From Aliikangiella sp964411875 (GTDB lineage: Bacteria; Pseudomonadota; Gammaproteobacteria; Enterobacterales; Kangiellaceae): 17,050 bases of DNA. Positions 1 through 7,405 of the stretch are shown piece by piece. Below the pieces are notes generated by a model, which was given only the letters and a program-made list of their open reading frames with translations, searched no databases and was not told the DNA's origin. The stretch spans positions 1 to 17,050 of the forward strand of contig CAYPMT010000047.1 of assembly GCA_964411875.1 (NCBI GenBank), written 5' to 3'. The position numbers and the translations under genes were made by a program. Within the stretch, counting starts at the first letter, position 1. The number at the start of each line of letters is the position of its first letter.

Positions 1-2
1 TT

Positions 3-947
3 ATCGGCCGAGGTCATGAAAAACAGTCCGTTCAAGACCTATTATTGGGTATCAAATCTGATATTGAAGCTGGTAATACTATGGCGGATTCACTAAGAAA
101 ACAGCCAAAATATTTCGATGATCTTTTTTGTGATTTGGTCGAAGCCGGTGAACAATCTGGCTCTCTTGAAGGTATGCTAGATAGAATTGCCACCTATAAA
201 GAAAAGTCTGAAGCCTTAAAATCAAAAATCAAAAAAGCTTTAACTTATCCTATTGCCGTTGTTGTTATCGCAGCAATAGTAACCGCAATACTGCTAGTAA
301 AAGTGGTTCCTCAATTTCAAGATATTTTTAAAGGCTTTGGTGCCGACTTACCTGCATTTACCTTATTTGTGATTAGTATTTCAGAATTTATGCAAGAATA
401 TTGGTGGGTATTTTTATTTGGAATAATTGGCTTTGTTATCGTTTATAAGAAAATTCATCAAAGTTCAAAAAATGTCCGAGATAAACAGGATAAAGCCATG
501 CTTAAATTACCCGTAATAGGCGGTATTTTGCACAAAGCAGCTGTTGCTCGTTATGCACGTACGCTATCCACCACTTTTGCAGCTGGTGTGCCTTTAGTCG
601 AAGCCTTAGATTCAGCAGCAGGTGCTTCCGGTAATGCACTCTACCGTGATGCAATTTTAAAAATTCGTGATGATGTGACCACCGGTATGCAGATGAATTT
701 AGCTATGCAATCAACCGGGGTTTTTCCTAATATGGTGGTTCAAATGGTGGCTATTGGTGAAGAATCAGGCTCCATTGATGCTATGTTGGCTAAAATTGCA
801 GATATTTACGAAGGTGAAGTGGACGATGCAGTGGATGGTTTAAGTGCTTTATTAGAACCAATGATTATGGCGGTTTTAGGTGTGCTTGTCGGTGGATTAA
901 TTATAGCTATGTACTTGCCTATATTTCAAATTGGTAGCGCTATTTAA
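3..947 (+). CDS. pilC: Type IV pilus inner-membrane platform protein PilC (5' partial)
   Basis: PilC/GspF-family polytopic protein of the inner-membrane platform of type IV pili, where it couples the PilB/PilT ATPases to pilin assembly. The frame is open to the left edge: in-frame codons before the first possible start (TTG at 45) read IGRGHEKQSVQDLL, matching the family, so the gene begins outside the window. About 314 of roughly 400 residues are present. Visible features are the first GspF domain with YFDDLFCDLVEAGEQSGSLE, a transmembrane segment after KSKIKKALTYPIAV, a second pair of membrane segments, and a second GspF domain with the duplicate motif MVAIGEESGSID. The end, LLEPMIMAVLGVLVGG followed by YLPIFQIG, is typical of the family. 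It is followed by pilD in the usual order pilB-pilC-pilD. Nothing in the visible part looks broken. Confidence 0.96.
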   Translation: MGRGHEKQSVQDLLLGIKSDIEAGNTMADSLRKQPKYFDDLFCDLVEAGEQSGSLEGMLDRIATYKEKSEALKSKIKKALTYPIAVVVIAAIVTAILLVKVVPQFQDIFKGFGADLPAFTLFVISISEFMQEYWWVFLFGIIGFVIVYKKIHQSSKNVRDKQDKAMLKLPVIGGILHKAAVARYARTLSTTFAAGVPLVEALDSAAGASGNALYRDAILKIRDDVTTGMQMNLAMQSTGVFPNMVVQMVAIGEESGSIDAMLAKIADIYEGEVDDAVDGLSALLEPMIMAVLGVLVGGLIIAMYLPIFQIGSAI

Positions 948-973
948 AGTTTTGTTTATTAACTTAAAAATAT

Positions 974-998
974 AAAGGTTGGTAACTCGGCCTTTTTT
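974..998 (+). terminator. Weak hairpin plus T-tract between pilC and pilD
   Basis: AAAGGTT (974-980) can pair with GGCCTTT (989-995): five Watson-Crick pairs plus two G-U pairs around an 8-nt loop. A run of T follows (993-998). This has the form of a weak intrinsic terminator or attenuator in the 87-bp pilC-pilD gap. It could lower pilD expression relative to pilC, but the stem is poor and it may be chance. Confidence 0.3.
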
Positions 999-1034
999 AT
1001 AAAGCCTGAAATAAAAAAATAAAAGAATTATTTT

Positions 1035-1955
1035 ATGCCAAATATTATTTATCTTTTTGAAACTAATCCCTGGTTATTACTTACGACTTGTTTGATTTTT
1101 GGTTTGCTAGTTGGTAGTTTTCTTAATGTGGTTATTTTTCGCTATCCAATTATGCTCTTTCGTGAATGGGAAGCAATGGCAAAAGAAATTTTGCTCGAAC
1201 GTAAGTTTAAAATGACGCCTCCCGAAAATAAAATCGATGGGCAACCAGAAAAATTTAACCTAGTCGTTCCCCGTTCAGCTTGTCCTCAATGCGGTCATAA
1301 AATTACCGCATTAGAAAATATCCCACTCATCAGCTATTTATTTTTAGGTGGCAAGTGTAAGCAATGTAGAACACCGATATCCATACGCTACCCGTTTGTT
1401 GAACTACTCACTGGACTAATTTTTGCCTGCTGCGCTTATCATTTTGGTTATGGTTGGCCTTTATTATTTGGCTTAGTTATTAGCGCTTATTTTATTGCCA
1501 TGAGCTTTATTGATATTGATCACCAAATTTTACCTGACACCATGACACTGCCTTTAGTTTGGTTAGCTCTTTTACTCGCCATTAATGAAACCTATATTCC
1601 ACTGCAAGACGCTATCATTGGAGCTGCGGCCGGTTATTTAGTTCTTTGGAGTATTTATTGGCTATTTAAATTAGCAACAGGTAAGGAAGGTATGGGCTAT
1701 GGTGATTTTAAGTTACTCGCTGTTATTGGCGGCTTAGTCGGTTGGCAAAAATTAGGTATCGTTATTGTACTATCTGCTGGTGTTGGGGCTATCATTGGCG
1801 GCGCTATGATTCTTTTTCAAAAGAAAAACTCTCAGAATGAGCTTTCACAAAACAAGATCCCCTTTGGGCCTTATCTGGCTACTGCTGGTTGGGTAACCTT
1901 TTTATGGGGTGATGAATTGCTTAAACTGTATATGGATGTTTCAGGATTAAATTAG
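1035..1955 (+). CDS. pilD: Prepilin leader peptidase / N-methyltransferase PilD
   Basis: Bifunctional integral membrane aspartic protease. It removes the leader peptide from type IV prepilins and pseudopilins and N-methylates the new N-terminal Phe. At 306 residues it has the length of full bifunctional enzymes. After a first membrane helix with GLLVGSFLNVVIFR (23-36), a cytoplasmic domain carries the two zinc-type pairs CPQC (83-86) and CKQC (108-111). The catalytic aspartate region IDIDHQILPD lies at 159-168 and the second catalytic motif GYGD at 221-224. The conserved IPFGPYLATAG follows near residue 275. The start ATG has only an A-rich upstream stretch as ribosome-binding signal. It lies 87 bp after pilC. 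Unlike relatives where coaE follows closely, 542 bp of non-coding repeats separate it from coaE. Confidence 0.96.
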   Translation: MPNIIYLFETNPWLLLTTCLIFGLLVGSFLNVVIFRYPIMLFREWEAMAKEILLERKFKMTPPENKIDGQPEKFNLVVPRSACPQCGHKITALENIPLISYLFLGGKCKQCRTPISIRYPFVELLTGLIFACCAYHFGYGWPLLFGLVISAYFIAMSFIDIDHQILPDTMTLPLVWLALLLAINETYIPLQDAIIGAAAGYLVLWSIYWLFKLATGKEGMGYGDFKLLAVIGGLVGWQKLGIVIVLSAGVGAIIGGAMILFQKKNSQNELSQNKIPFGPYLATAGWVTFLWGDELLKLYMDVSGLN

Positions 1956-1979
1956 TGTGGTTGTTTCGCACCAGCTTGG

Positions 1980-2039
1980 CTAGCGTGCGAGTTACTTTTG
2001 ACCTAAGCCTCAAAAGTAACCAAAATGGCTTTTCGCTAG
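1980..2039. repeat. Nested palindrome with the GTTACTTTTG/CAAAAGTAAC core
   Basis: GTTACTTTTGA (1991-2001) and TCAAAAGTAAC (2010-2020) form a perfect 11-bp stem around an 8-nt loop. An outer arm, CTAGCG (1980-1985) with CGCTAG (2034-2039), flanks it. It starts 25 bp after the pilD stop. There is no long T-tract directly after the stem, so it is not a textbook terminator, although it could still stop or stabilise the pilD transcript. It resembles a dispersed REP-like element; copy number cannot be judged from one window. Confidence 0.6.
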
Positions 2040-2100
2040 GCAAACTAGTTAGTCTTTGTAGATAAATCAATAAATTTTCAAAACATCTTTTATTTATAGC

Positions 2101-2163
2101 GAAAGCTCGTGAAGTGCAAGACTCGCTTTGCTCAAACAATTGCACTTCTTATTACTCGCTTTC
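2101..2163. repeat. Long imperfect hairpin
   Basis: GAAGTGCAA (2111-2119) and TTGCACTTC (2140-2148) form a perfect 9-bp stem with a 20-nt loop. GAAAGC (2101-2106) and GCTTTC (2158-2163) give an outer arm. It lies in the middle of the pilD-coaE gap and is probably part of the same repeat cluster. Confidence 0.5.
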
Positions 2164-2331
2164 ATGAGTTCCAAAATCCGTTTGCAGACGCGGGATGCTA
2201 ATAACTTTCAGAAAACTGATAACTATTCGTCCTACAATTATTACAATTTATTATTTTTTTCGTATTGCTTTATATTTTCAAAAAAAGACTTACTCAATAA
2301 GTGCACAGCGCCAGCGTCAAAAGCGTTTTTG

Positions 2332-2386
2332 CCTTCTTTTTTCGATTTGGAAAAAAGAAGGTCGCTCACCAGCAAAGCTGGAGCGA
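2332..2386. repeat. Two adjacent hairpins
   Basis: CCTTCTTTTTTC (2332-2343) and GAAAAAAGAAGG (2350-2361) form a perfect 12-bp stem with a 6-nt loop. It is followed at once by a second hairpin, TCGCT...CCAGC-aaa-GCTGG-AGCGA (2362-2386), with a 2-nt bulge. Two tight stems back to back, next to the other palindromes here, argue for a structured repeat element rather than a single terminator. Confidence 0.55.
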
Positions 2387-2438
2387 AAAATCTTGATAAA
2401 ATATTTAATAGTTCAATATTAAAAATAAGCGAATTTTT

Positions 2439-2444
2439 TATAAT
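2439..2444 (+). promoter_or_regulatory. Possible -10 box for coaE-zapD
   Basis: A perfect TATAAT lies about 54 bp before the coaE start, in a T-rich stretch. No good -35 hexamer is present at 16-18 bp, so this is only a candidate. A promoter is expected here because the long repeat-filled gap makes read-through from pilD unlikely. Confidence 0.3.
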
Positions 2445-2457
2445 TTTCTTGTAGAAT

Positions 2458-2482
2458 GAATACTCCTTTTGAAAGAGTATTC
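2458..2482 (+). other. Hairpin in the coaE leader
   Basis: GAATACTC (2458-2465) pairs perfectly with GAGTATTC (2475-2482) around a 9-nt loop. The right arm ends 15 bp before the coaE ATG. No Shine-Dalgarno sequence is visible between hairpin and start. The position suggests a structured 5' leader or an operator, but the role is unknown. Confidence 0.45.
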
Positions 2483-2497
2483 TAATAAAAAACTATT

Positions 2498-3121
2498 ATG
2501 CCTTGTCTAAGAGTTGGTTTAACCGGTGGAATTGCTTCTGGAAAGTCGACAGTTAGCCAGTTTTTTTCTGAATTATCTGTTCCCATTATTGATGCTGATA
2601 AAATTGCTAGAGATTTATTAAGTAAAGGCTCTCCTCTTCTTGAAAATGTTAAAGATAAATTTGGTAGCAACGTTTTTAATTCTAATGGTGAGTTAAACCG
2701 TAAAGCTTTAGGAAAAATTATTTTTAATTCTAAAATGGATTTAACTTGGCTAAACCAGTTAATTCACCCAAAAGTTAATCAACAAATTCTTGAAAAACTG
2801 AAAACTATTAATGAACCTTATACCATTATAGATATTCCGCTATTAATTGATCAATCTGGAAAAATACCCGATCATTTAAGCTCAATAGTTGATCGCGTAT
2901 TAATTGTTGATATTAATCCAGAAGAACAAATTAAGCGTGTCTGCTTACGAGATAATATTAGTTTAAAAGAAGCAGAAGCGATTATCAGTAATCAATCAAC
3001 TCGCGAACAAAAATTATCTCTCGCTGATGATACTATTGATAATAATGGCTCATTATCACAACTTGAATCTCAAGTCGGCTTGCTTCATAATCAGTATCTT
3101 TTATTGGCGGATAAAGAATAA
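2498..3121 (+). CDS. coaE: Dephospho-CoA kinase CoaE
   Basis: Catalyses the last step of coenzyme A synthesis, the ATP-dependent phosphorylation of the ribose 3'-OH of dephospho-CoA, in the cytoplasm. The 207 residues match the usual length (E. coli about 206). The P-loop GGIASGKS is at residues 10-17. The acidic IIDADKIARDLL follows near 30-41, then IHPKV (89-93) and DIPLL (112-116), all characteristic of the family. The ATG start is supported because the P-loop falls at the expected distance, although no clear Shine-Dalgarno precedes it. It sits two bases before zapD and downstream of the pil genes, as in other gammaproteobacteria. Confidence 0.95.
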   Translation: MPCLRVGLTGGIASGKSTVSQFFSELSVPIIDADKIARDLLSKGSPLLENVKDKFGSNVFNSNGELNRKALGKIIFNSKMDLTWLNQLIHPKVNQQILEKLKTINEPYTIIDIPLLIDQSGKIPDHLSSIVDRVLIVDINPEEQIKRVCLRDNISLKEAEAIISNQSTREQKLSLADDTIDNNGSLSQLESQVGLLHNQYLLLADKE

Positions 3122-3123
3122 TC

Positions 3124-3966
3124 GTGACCCAACCATTACGCAAGAAAATAGATCAGCTATCACCTAAACAAGCTTCTCTTTTCGAAGGGCAGTTATCAGC
3201 TGAAGAGCTACTTACTTTTGAATATCCCTTAAAAGAATCTCTTAGAAACTTTCTTCGTTTAGAGTTCTTATTTAATCAATATGAAAAAAATGTTCATCTG
3301 ACTCATAATGACAACCATATTTATGCGCTCAAAATATTAGTTGATATTCTTGATCTATTAGAGCGAGGAGATACCCGCTCAGAATTAATTAAAGAGCTTG
3401 GTCGATTATCAAAATCTTTTGATAGTTTTAAAGAAAATCCAGATGTCGATCCACAGAAACTAGAAGTATTTCTCAAGCAAATTAAGCAACTCTATCAATG
3501 GATACTTAATCACCAAGGTAAACTTGGTGAAACAGTACGCCAAGATCCTTTTATTGAGTCGGTAAAAAATCGGTTTAGTATTTCTAATGCTATCTGTTCA
3601 TTTGATTCGCCTGATCTTTTTTTGTTTTTGAACCAATCAATAGAAGAGCGACAAGAAAAATTGATTAACTGGTTATCTCCGATCGAAGGCGTTAGAACTA
3701 GCATCCAAGTTATTCTAAAATTATTAAGAAACTCAGGTAAGTGGCAAAATCAAACTGCACCAATGGGCAGCTTTTTGATTGACTCACAAGATAGTTCGCT
3801 TCTTTTATTACGTGTCCGTATAACAAAAAGCAATGGGCTTTTTCCTGACTTTAGCTGTGGCAAACAACGCAGCTATATTCATTTTATGCAATATGACAAT
3901 AACCAACGAAAAGTCCCACTTCAGCAAGAAATAGCGTTTCAGCTCGCTTGTTGTCAGTTAACATAA
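3124..3966 (+). CDS. zapD: Cell division protein ZapD (DUF1342)
   Basis: ZapD binds the C-terminal tail of FtsZ and cross-links FtsZ protofilaments in the Z ring. Family signatures read in order are FEYPLKESLRNFLRLEFLF, LLERGDTRSELIKELGR, ICSFDSPDLFLFLN and the conserved ending IAFQLACC. The protein is 280 residues, about 30 longer than E. coli ZapD. The extra part is a polar N-terminal segment (MTQPLRKKIDQLSPKQASLF...) before the usual start of homology. The start is GTG, two bases after the coaE stop, which suggests translational coupling. No Met lies between this GTG and the conserved domain, so the extension may be real or the true start may be another non-ATG codon. The zinc-binding yacG gene that follows zapD in E. 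coli is absent. Confidence 0.9.
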   Translation: MTQPLRKKIDQLSPKQASLFEGQLSAEELLTFEYPLKESLRNFLRLEFLFNQYEKNVHLTHNDNHIYALKILVDILDLLERGDTRSELIKELGRLSKSFDSFKENPDVDPQKLEVFLKQIKQLYQWILNHQGKLGETVRQDPFIESVKNRFSISNAICSFDSPDLFLFLNQSIEERQEKLINWLSPIEGVRTSIQVILKLLRNSGKWQNQTAPMGSFLIDSQDSSLLLLRVRITKSNGLFPDFSCGKQRSYIHFMQYDNNQRKVPLQQEIAFQLACCQLT

Positions 3967-3980
3967 TTATTTTATGAGTT

Positions 3981-4922
3981 TTAATTTTTTTTGTTTAAAA
4001 TACTTTCTAAAGCAAGTTTTAAATCGGGATACTTAAATTCAAAACCAGCTTGCAATAAGTTAGCAGGAAGCACTCGCTGCCCTTCCAATAATAATTCTGC
4101 CGCCTCCCCTAACATTAACTTCATAACAAACTCAGGTACTCTAAAAAATGCTGGTCGTTTAAGTTGTTTTGCTAGGGATTGGGAAAAGGCCTGGTTATCG
4201 ACGGCTTGTGGTGATGTTAGATTATAAACACCGGAAAGCCGTTGGTTATTTAATAAAAATTCAATCGCTCTTATTTGATCATCCATATGAATCCAAGACA
4301 TCCACTGCTTTCCACTAGCAACCGGACCACCCAAACCCAGTTTAAAAGGTAATAACATTTTTTCAAGTGCGCCACCATCGCCTAAAACAACACCGGTACG
4401 AATTAAACAAACACGAACAGAATTATTTTCAGCTTGCTTCGCTATGTTTTCCCATTGCTGACAAAGCTGGTGAGTAAAACCATCTACTGGTTTGGCATTT
4501 TCATCGAGTCCATTATCACCTGGTTGACTTCCATAATAACCAATAGCTGAACCACTAATTAGAGCTTCAGGCTTTTGTTGTAAACGTTTAATTAGTTCAA
4601 TGAGTGATTGAGTGGTTTTAACTCGACTATCAGTGAGTTGTTTTTTACGAGCTTGCGTCCATCGATTATCGATAATAGGCTCACCGGCCAAATTAATCAT
4701 TGCATCGAATTTAACACTCGGATCAACTAATTGGAGATCGGTATAGTATTCAATTTGATTGGCTAGATCAGGGGAATAGCTTTTGCGATAATAATTTTTT
4801 GCGGCTTCTCGATCCCTTACCCATAAAGTAAGCTTATGATTATCTTTGAGCAATTTATCAACTAGAGCTCGACCAATAAATCCTGTCCCACCTGTGAGTA
4901 ATATTTTCTTTGGTTTAGTCAT
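3981..4922 (-). CDS. TIGR01777-type SDR epimerase (YfcH / SDR39U1-like)
   Basis: Extended short-chain dehydrogenase fold protein whose physiological substrate is unknown. The N-terminal Rossmann motif TGGTGFIG is at residues 10-17. The family-specific segments INLAGEPI, SGSAIGYYGSQPGD, CLIRTGVVLG and GGPVASGKQWMSWIHMDDQ follow. The C-terminal DUF1731-like block RVLPANLLQAGFEFKYPDL is also present. At 313 residues it is close to the usual family length. It is the last gene of the minus-strand run after serS (65-bp gap) and converges on zapD, with only 14 bp between the stop codons. No strong terminator is visible between the convergent genes. The family call is strong; function remains unassigned. 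Confidence 0.92.
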   Translation of the reverse strand: MTKPKKILLTGGTGFIGRALVDKLLKDNHKLTLWVRDREAAKNYYRKSYSPDLANQIEYYTDLQLVDPSVKFDAMINLAGEPIIDNRWTQARKKQLTDSRVKTTQSLIELIKRLQQKPEALISGSAIGYYGSQPGDNGLDENAKPVDGFTHQLCQQWENIAKQAENNSVRVCLIRTGVVLGDGGALEKMLLPFKLGLGGPVASGKQWMSWIHMDDQIRAIEFLLNNQRLSGVYNLTSPQAVDNQAFSQSLAKQLKRPAFFRVPEFVMKLMLGEAAELLLEGQRVLPANLLQAGFEFKYPDLKLALESILNKKN

Positions 4923-4987
4923 CGGGGCAAGCTCATAAAGTTAGTTAACTAGCCTATGCATTTTATTTTGCTTTGTTTTATTTCTCT

Positions 4988-6262
4988 TTATATAAGATCG
5001 ATCTTCATATAGGACTTAAGCACTTCAGGGACTCTTATCTTACCTTCAGCGGTCTGATAGTTTTCAAGAATAGCCACTAGCGTTCGACCTATCGCCAAAC
5101 CGGAACCATTTAATGTATGCACTAACTCTGGCTTGCCAGTTTCTTGGTTTCGCCAACGCGCTTGCATACGACGCGCCTGAAAATCACCCATATTACTGCA
5201 GGAAGAAATTTCTCGATAAGCATTTTGTGCTGGCAACCAAACTTCAAGGTCGTAAGTTTTTGTTGCCCCAAAGCCAATATCACCCGTACATAAAATCACT
5301 TTTCGGTAAGGTAACTCTAACAACTGAAGAATTTTTTCTGCATGACCAGTTAATTCTTCAAGTGCTTGCATTGATTCTGATGATTTAACAATTTGTACTA
5401 ATTCAACTTTTTCAAACTGATGCTGACGAATTAAGCCTTTCACATCTTTGCCATAAGAGCCCGCTTCACTACGAAAGCAAGGCGTATGCGCCGTCAGTTT
5501 AAGTGGCAACTCATCCAAGATTGATTCACGAACTAAATTAGTGAGTGGCACTTCAGCCGTTGGGATCATATAAAGCGGCTTATCATCTTGAGTTGTTCCT
5601 TGAACACGAAATAAGTCTTCAGCAAATTTTGGTAATTGCGAAGTACCCATCAAACAATCAGGACTGACTAAATAAGGCACATAGGTTTCTTGGTAACCAT
5701 GTTGCTCAGTGTGAGTATCTAACATAAACTGAGCCAAAGCACGGTGTAGTTTAGCAATAGCCGAACGCATAACAACAAAACGTGAGCCACTGAGCTTAGC
5801 CGATGCGGCAAAATCAATACCCCCGAGACTTTCACCTAACTCAGTATGATCTTTTGGCTCAAACTCAAATTGAGTAGGTTCGCCCCATTTTTCAACTTCA
5901 ATATTATCATCTTCAGATTTTCCCTCTGGAACATCATCACTGATTAAATTAGGTAAACCTAAAAACAAATCATCTAACTGACTTTGAGCCGCATCAAAGG
6001 ATTGTTTTGCTTCATCTAGAGCTTTTCCTAAGTTAGCTACTTCATCCAATAAAGGTTGAATATCTTCACCGGCAGCTTTAGCTTTACCAATAGCTTTTGA
6101 TCGACTATTACGCTCATTTTGTAAGTCTTGGGTTTTTATTTGCAAAGCTTTTCTTTGCTCTTCTAACTTAAGATAGGTTTGTTTATCAAACTCAACGCCA
6201 CGCTTAGCTAAATTAGCAACTACTTGATCTAAGTCACTACGAAATAATTTAGGGTCTATCAT
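4988..6262 (-). CDS. serS: Seryl-tRNA synthetase
   Basis: Class II aminoacyl-tRNA synthetase that charges tRNA-Ser (and tRNA-Sec where present) with serine. The N-terminal domain (about 1-105) begins MIDPKLFRSDLDQVVANLAKRG and contains the long helical hairpin that grips the tRNA variable arm. The catalytic core shows TAEVPL (235-240), motif 2 around FRSEAGSYGKDVKGLIRQHQFEKVEL (about 263-288) and motif 3 NGSGLAIGRTLVAILENYQ (385-403). The length of 424 residues is normal. It lies 34 bp downstream of crcB in a probable ftsK-lolA-crcB-serS operon. Start choice is firm because MIDPKLF is the conserved N terminus. No T-box or other leader element is seen. Confidence 0.98.
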   Translation of the reverse strand: MIDPKLFRSDLDQVVANLAKRGVEFDKQTYLKLEEQRKALQIKTQDLQNERNSRSKAIGKAKAAGEDIQPLLDEVANLGKALDEAKQSFDAAQSQLDDLFLGLPNLISDDVPEGKSEDDNIEVEKWGEPTQFEFEPKDHTELGESLGGIDFAASAKLSGSRFVVMRSAIAKLHRALAQFMLDTHTEQHGYQETYVPYLVSPDCLMGTSQLPKFAEDLFRVQGTTQDDKPLYMIPTAEVPLTNLVRESILDELPLKLTAHTPCFRSEAGSYGKDVKGLIRQHQFEKVELVQIVKSSESMQALEELTGHAEKILQLLELPYRKVILCTGDIGFGATKTYDLEVWLPAQNAYREISSCSNMGDFQARRMQARWRNQETGKPELVHTLNGSGLAIGRTLVAILENYQTAEGKIRVPEVLKSYMKIDLI

Positions 6263-6296
6263 TGAAAATCCAAAATTTTAAGTCAATATTTTTTAA

Positions 6297-6704
6297 TTAA
6301 TTGGCTGCTATTCTACCACCAAGCCATGCACCAAAAAACACACAAACTAAACATAACAAACAATTAGCTAAAATATTAATGGCAAACTTAATCGTTTCAC
6401 CTTGATTAAATAATACTAGACTATCTATCGCAAAGGCAGAAAAAGTGGTTAGCGCCCCTAAAAAACCGACAAAAAAGAATAGACTCTTAGCTTCAGACCA
6501 AGAGTGACCACTCTTATGCAGCCACATATAAATTAGCCCAGCAAAAAAACACCCCACTAAATTAACACTTAATGTACTGAGTGGAAAATGACTTGAGGTA
6601 ATCTGAGGTAGCCATTCTTTTACCCAAAAACGTAACATAGCACCAAGTGCGCCACCAAGAGCAACCAACAGACTCGGTATAACTTTTACACTCACTAATT
6701 CCAT
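6297..6704 (-). CDS. crcB: Fluoride channel CrcB (Fluc)
   Basis: Small inner-membrane protein that forms a dual-topology dimeric fluoride channel, protecting the cell from fluoride. The 135 residues contain four hydrophobic helices. The diagnostic motifs are GGALGAMLR (17-25), the pore asparagine in SVNLVG (N48), and GFLGALTTFSAFAID (80-94), which holds the TTFS stretch that lines the fluoride path and the central sodium site. It lies 18 bp after lolA and 34 bp before serS. No fluoride riboswitch is evident in the short upstream gap, so expression probably follows the operon. Placement between lolA and serS is familiar from some gammaproteobacteria, where rarA often also occurs. Confidence 0.95.
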   Translation of the reverse strand: MELVSVKVIPSLLVALGGALGAMLRFWVKEWLPQITSSHFPLSTLSVNLVGCFFAGLIYMWLHKSGHSWSEAKSLFFFVGFLGALTTFSAFAIDSLVLFNQGETIKFAINILANCLLCLVCVFFGAWLGGRIAAN

Positions 6705-6722
6705 CAGTTTCTGATTAACAAA

Positions 6723-7355
6723 TTAGTTAACTTTTTCTCTGGAGTCAACTACATCAACACCATCAGGAATAGTAAAACGAAATAAATTCAGATCTAATTC
6801 TTGATTAAGCTTTATTTGTGAGAACAACATTTGTGTTTGTTGTCCAAAGCTATCAAGAATTAACATGCCTGTGATTTGATTATCTTTAAACGTGAGTCGA
6901 ATATAATCAAAAGTGCCTTCTTGATCTTTGGGCTTTAATTCAAATATGACACTATCACTCTTTTCGTCAAACTGCTTTACGTTAAAAGACTGATTAATTG
7001 TCTCTGCATCACTGGTTAATAATAAGGCTGGTGAATCACTTAACAACTGACTTTGGTTTTGAATGGTCACTTGTTCTAAATCTAAATCATGAGTAAATAC
7101 ATGTGCACCGTCAGCAACAATCAGTTGCTCTTGACCTTTTTGCCAACGAAAATGGTTCGGGCGTTGAATGGTAAAGGTTCCACTGCTCTGTTCAAGAGTT
7201 TCACCAATTTCATTATTAATGGCTTGTTCAAAATGGGCTTGGTAACTCTGTAAATGAGAAAGTTTTTTGGCTAATTGCTCTACATCAGTTTTTTCTTCAG
7301 CGGCCACTTGATTAACCATCAATAATAAACTGAACATTAAAAAGTATTTAAACAT
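6723..7355 (-). CDS. lolA: Outer-membrane lipoprotein carrier protein LolA
   Basis: Periplasmic chaperone that accepts lipoproteins from the LolCDE transporter and hands them to the outer membrane. The 210-residue precursor starts with a short signal peptide (hydrophobic 4-17, likely cleavage after VAA at residue 19). The mature part carries typical LolA text: HLQSYQAHFEQ, SGTFTIQRPNHFRWQ, DGAHVFTHDLDLEQVTI and SDSPALLL. The late segment DYIRLTFKDNQITGMLILDSFGQQTQMLFSQI is also typical. It is encoded 50 bp after ftsK, the conserved arrangement. Its presumed clients include the two lipoproteins encoded at the right end of the window, whose residue after the lipidated Cys is not Asp and so predicts outer-membrane delivery. 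Confidence 0.95.
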   Translation of the reverse strand: MFKYFLMFSLLLMVNQVAAEEKTDVEQLAKKLSHLQSYQAHFEQAINNEIGETLEQSSGTFTIQRPNHFRWQKGQEQLIVADGAHVFTHDLDLEQVTIQNQSQLLSDSPALLLTSDAETINQSFNVKQFDEKSDSVIFELKPKDQEGTFDYIRLTFKDNQITGMLILDSFGQQTQMLFSQIKLNQELDLNLFRFTIPDGVDVVDSREKVN

Positions 7356-7405
7356 TGTTTTTCCTAAATTAAATAAATCTAACCACTTAGAGCATAATTG
7401 TACGA

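Larger units (their letters stand above)
1956..2497. other. 542-bp non-coding gap rich in inverted repeats
   Basis: No convincing gene lies between pilD and coaE. The short reading frames here are low-complexity and overlap palindromes. The interval holds at least four hairpin-forming blocks (listed separately: 1980-2039, 2101-2163, 2332-2386, 2458-2482), separated by AT-rich sequence. The motif GTTACTTTTG with its complement CAAAAGTAAC is, from memory, common in dispersed palindromic repeats of proteobacterial genomes and gives rise to spurious 'FWLLL.RSKVT'-type translations, as it does here on the minus strand. I infer that one or more dispersed repeat elements have expanded the pilD-coaE junction. 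Confidence 0.7.

Noticed and set aside
1921..2145. 74-residue minus-strand frame over the pilD end
   Set aside because: Its FWLLL.RSKVT text is the translation of the GTTACTTTTG/CAAAAGTAAC palindrome, and the rest overlaps pilD.
2128..2454. Reading frames of 108 and 75 residues between pilD and coaE
   Set aside because: They run through palindromic repeat blocks, have low-complexity Phe/Ser/Lys/Asn-rich translations, no ribosome-binding site and no recognisable motif.
5113..5388. 91-residue plus-strand frame inside serS
   Set aside because: It lies wholly opposite the conserved catalytic domain of serS and has no independent support.
6705..6722. Fluoride riboswitch upstream of crcB
   Set aside because: Only 18 bp separate lolA and crcB, too short for the aptamer, and no such motif is visible in the lolA end.
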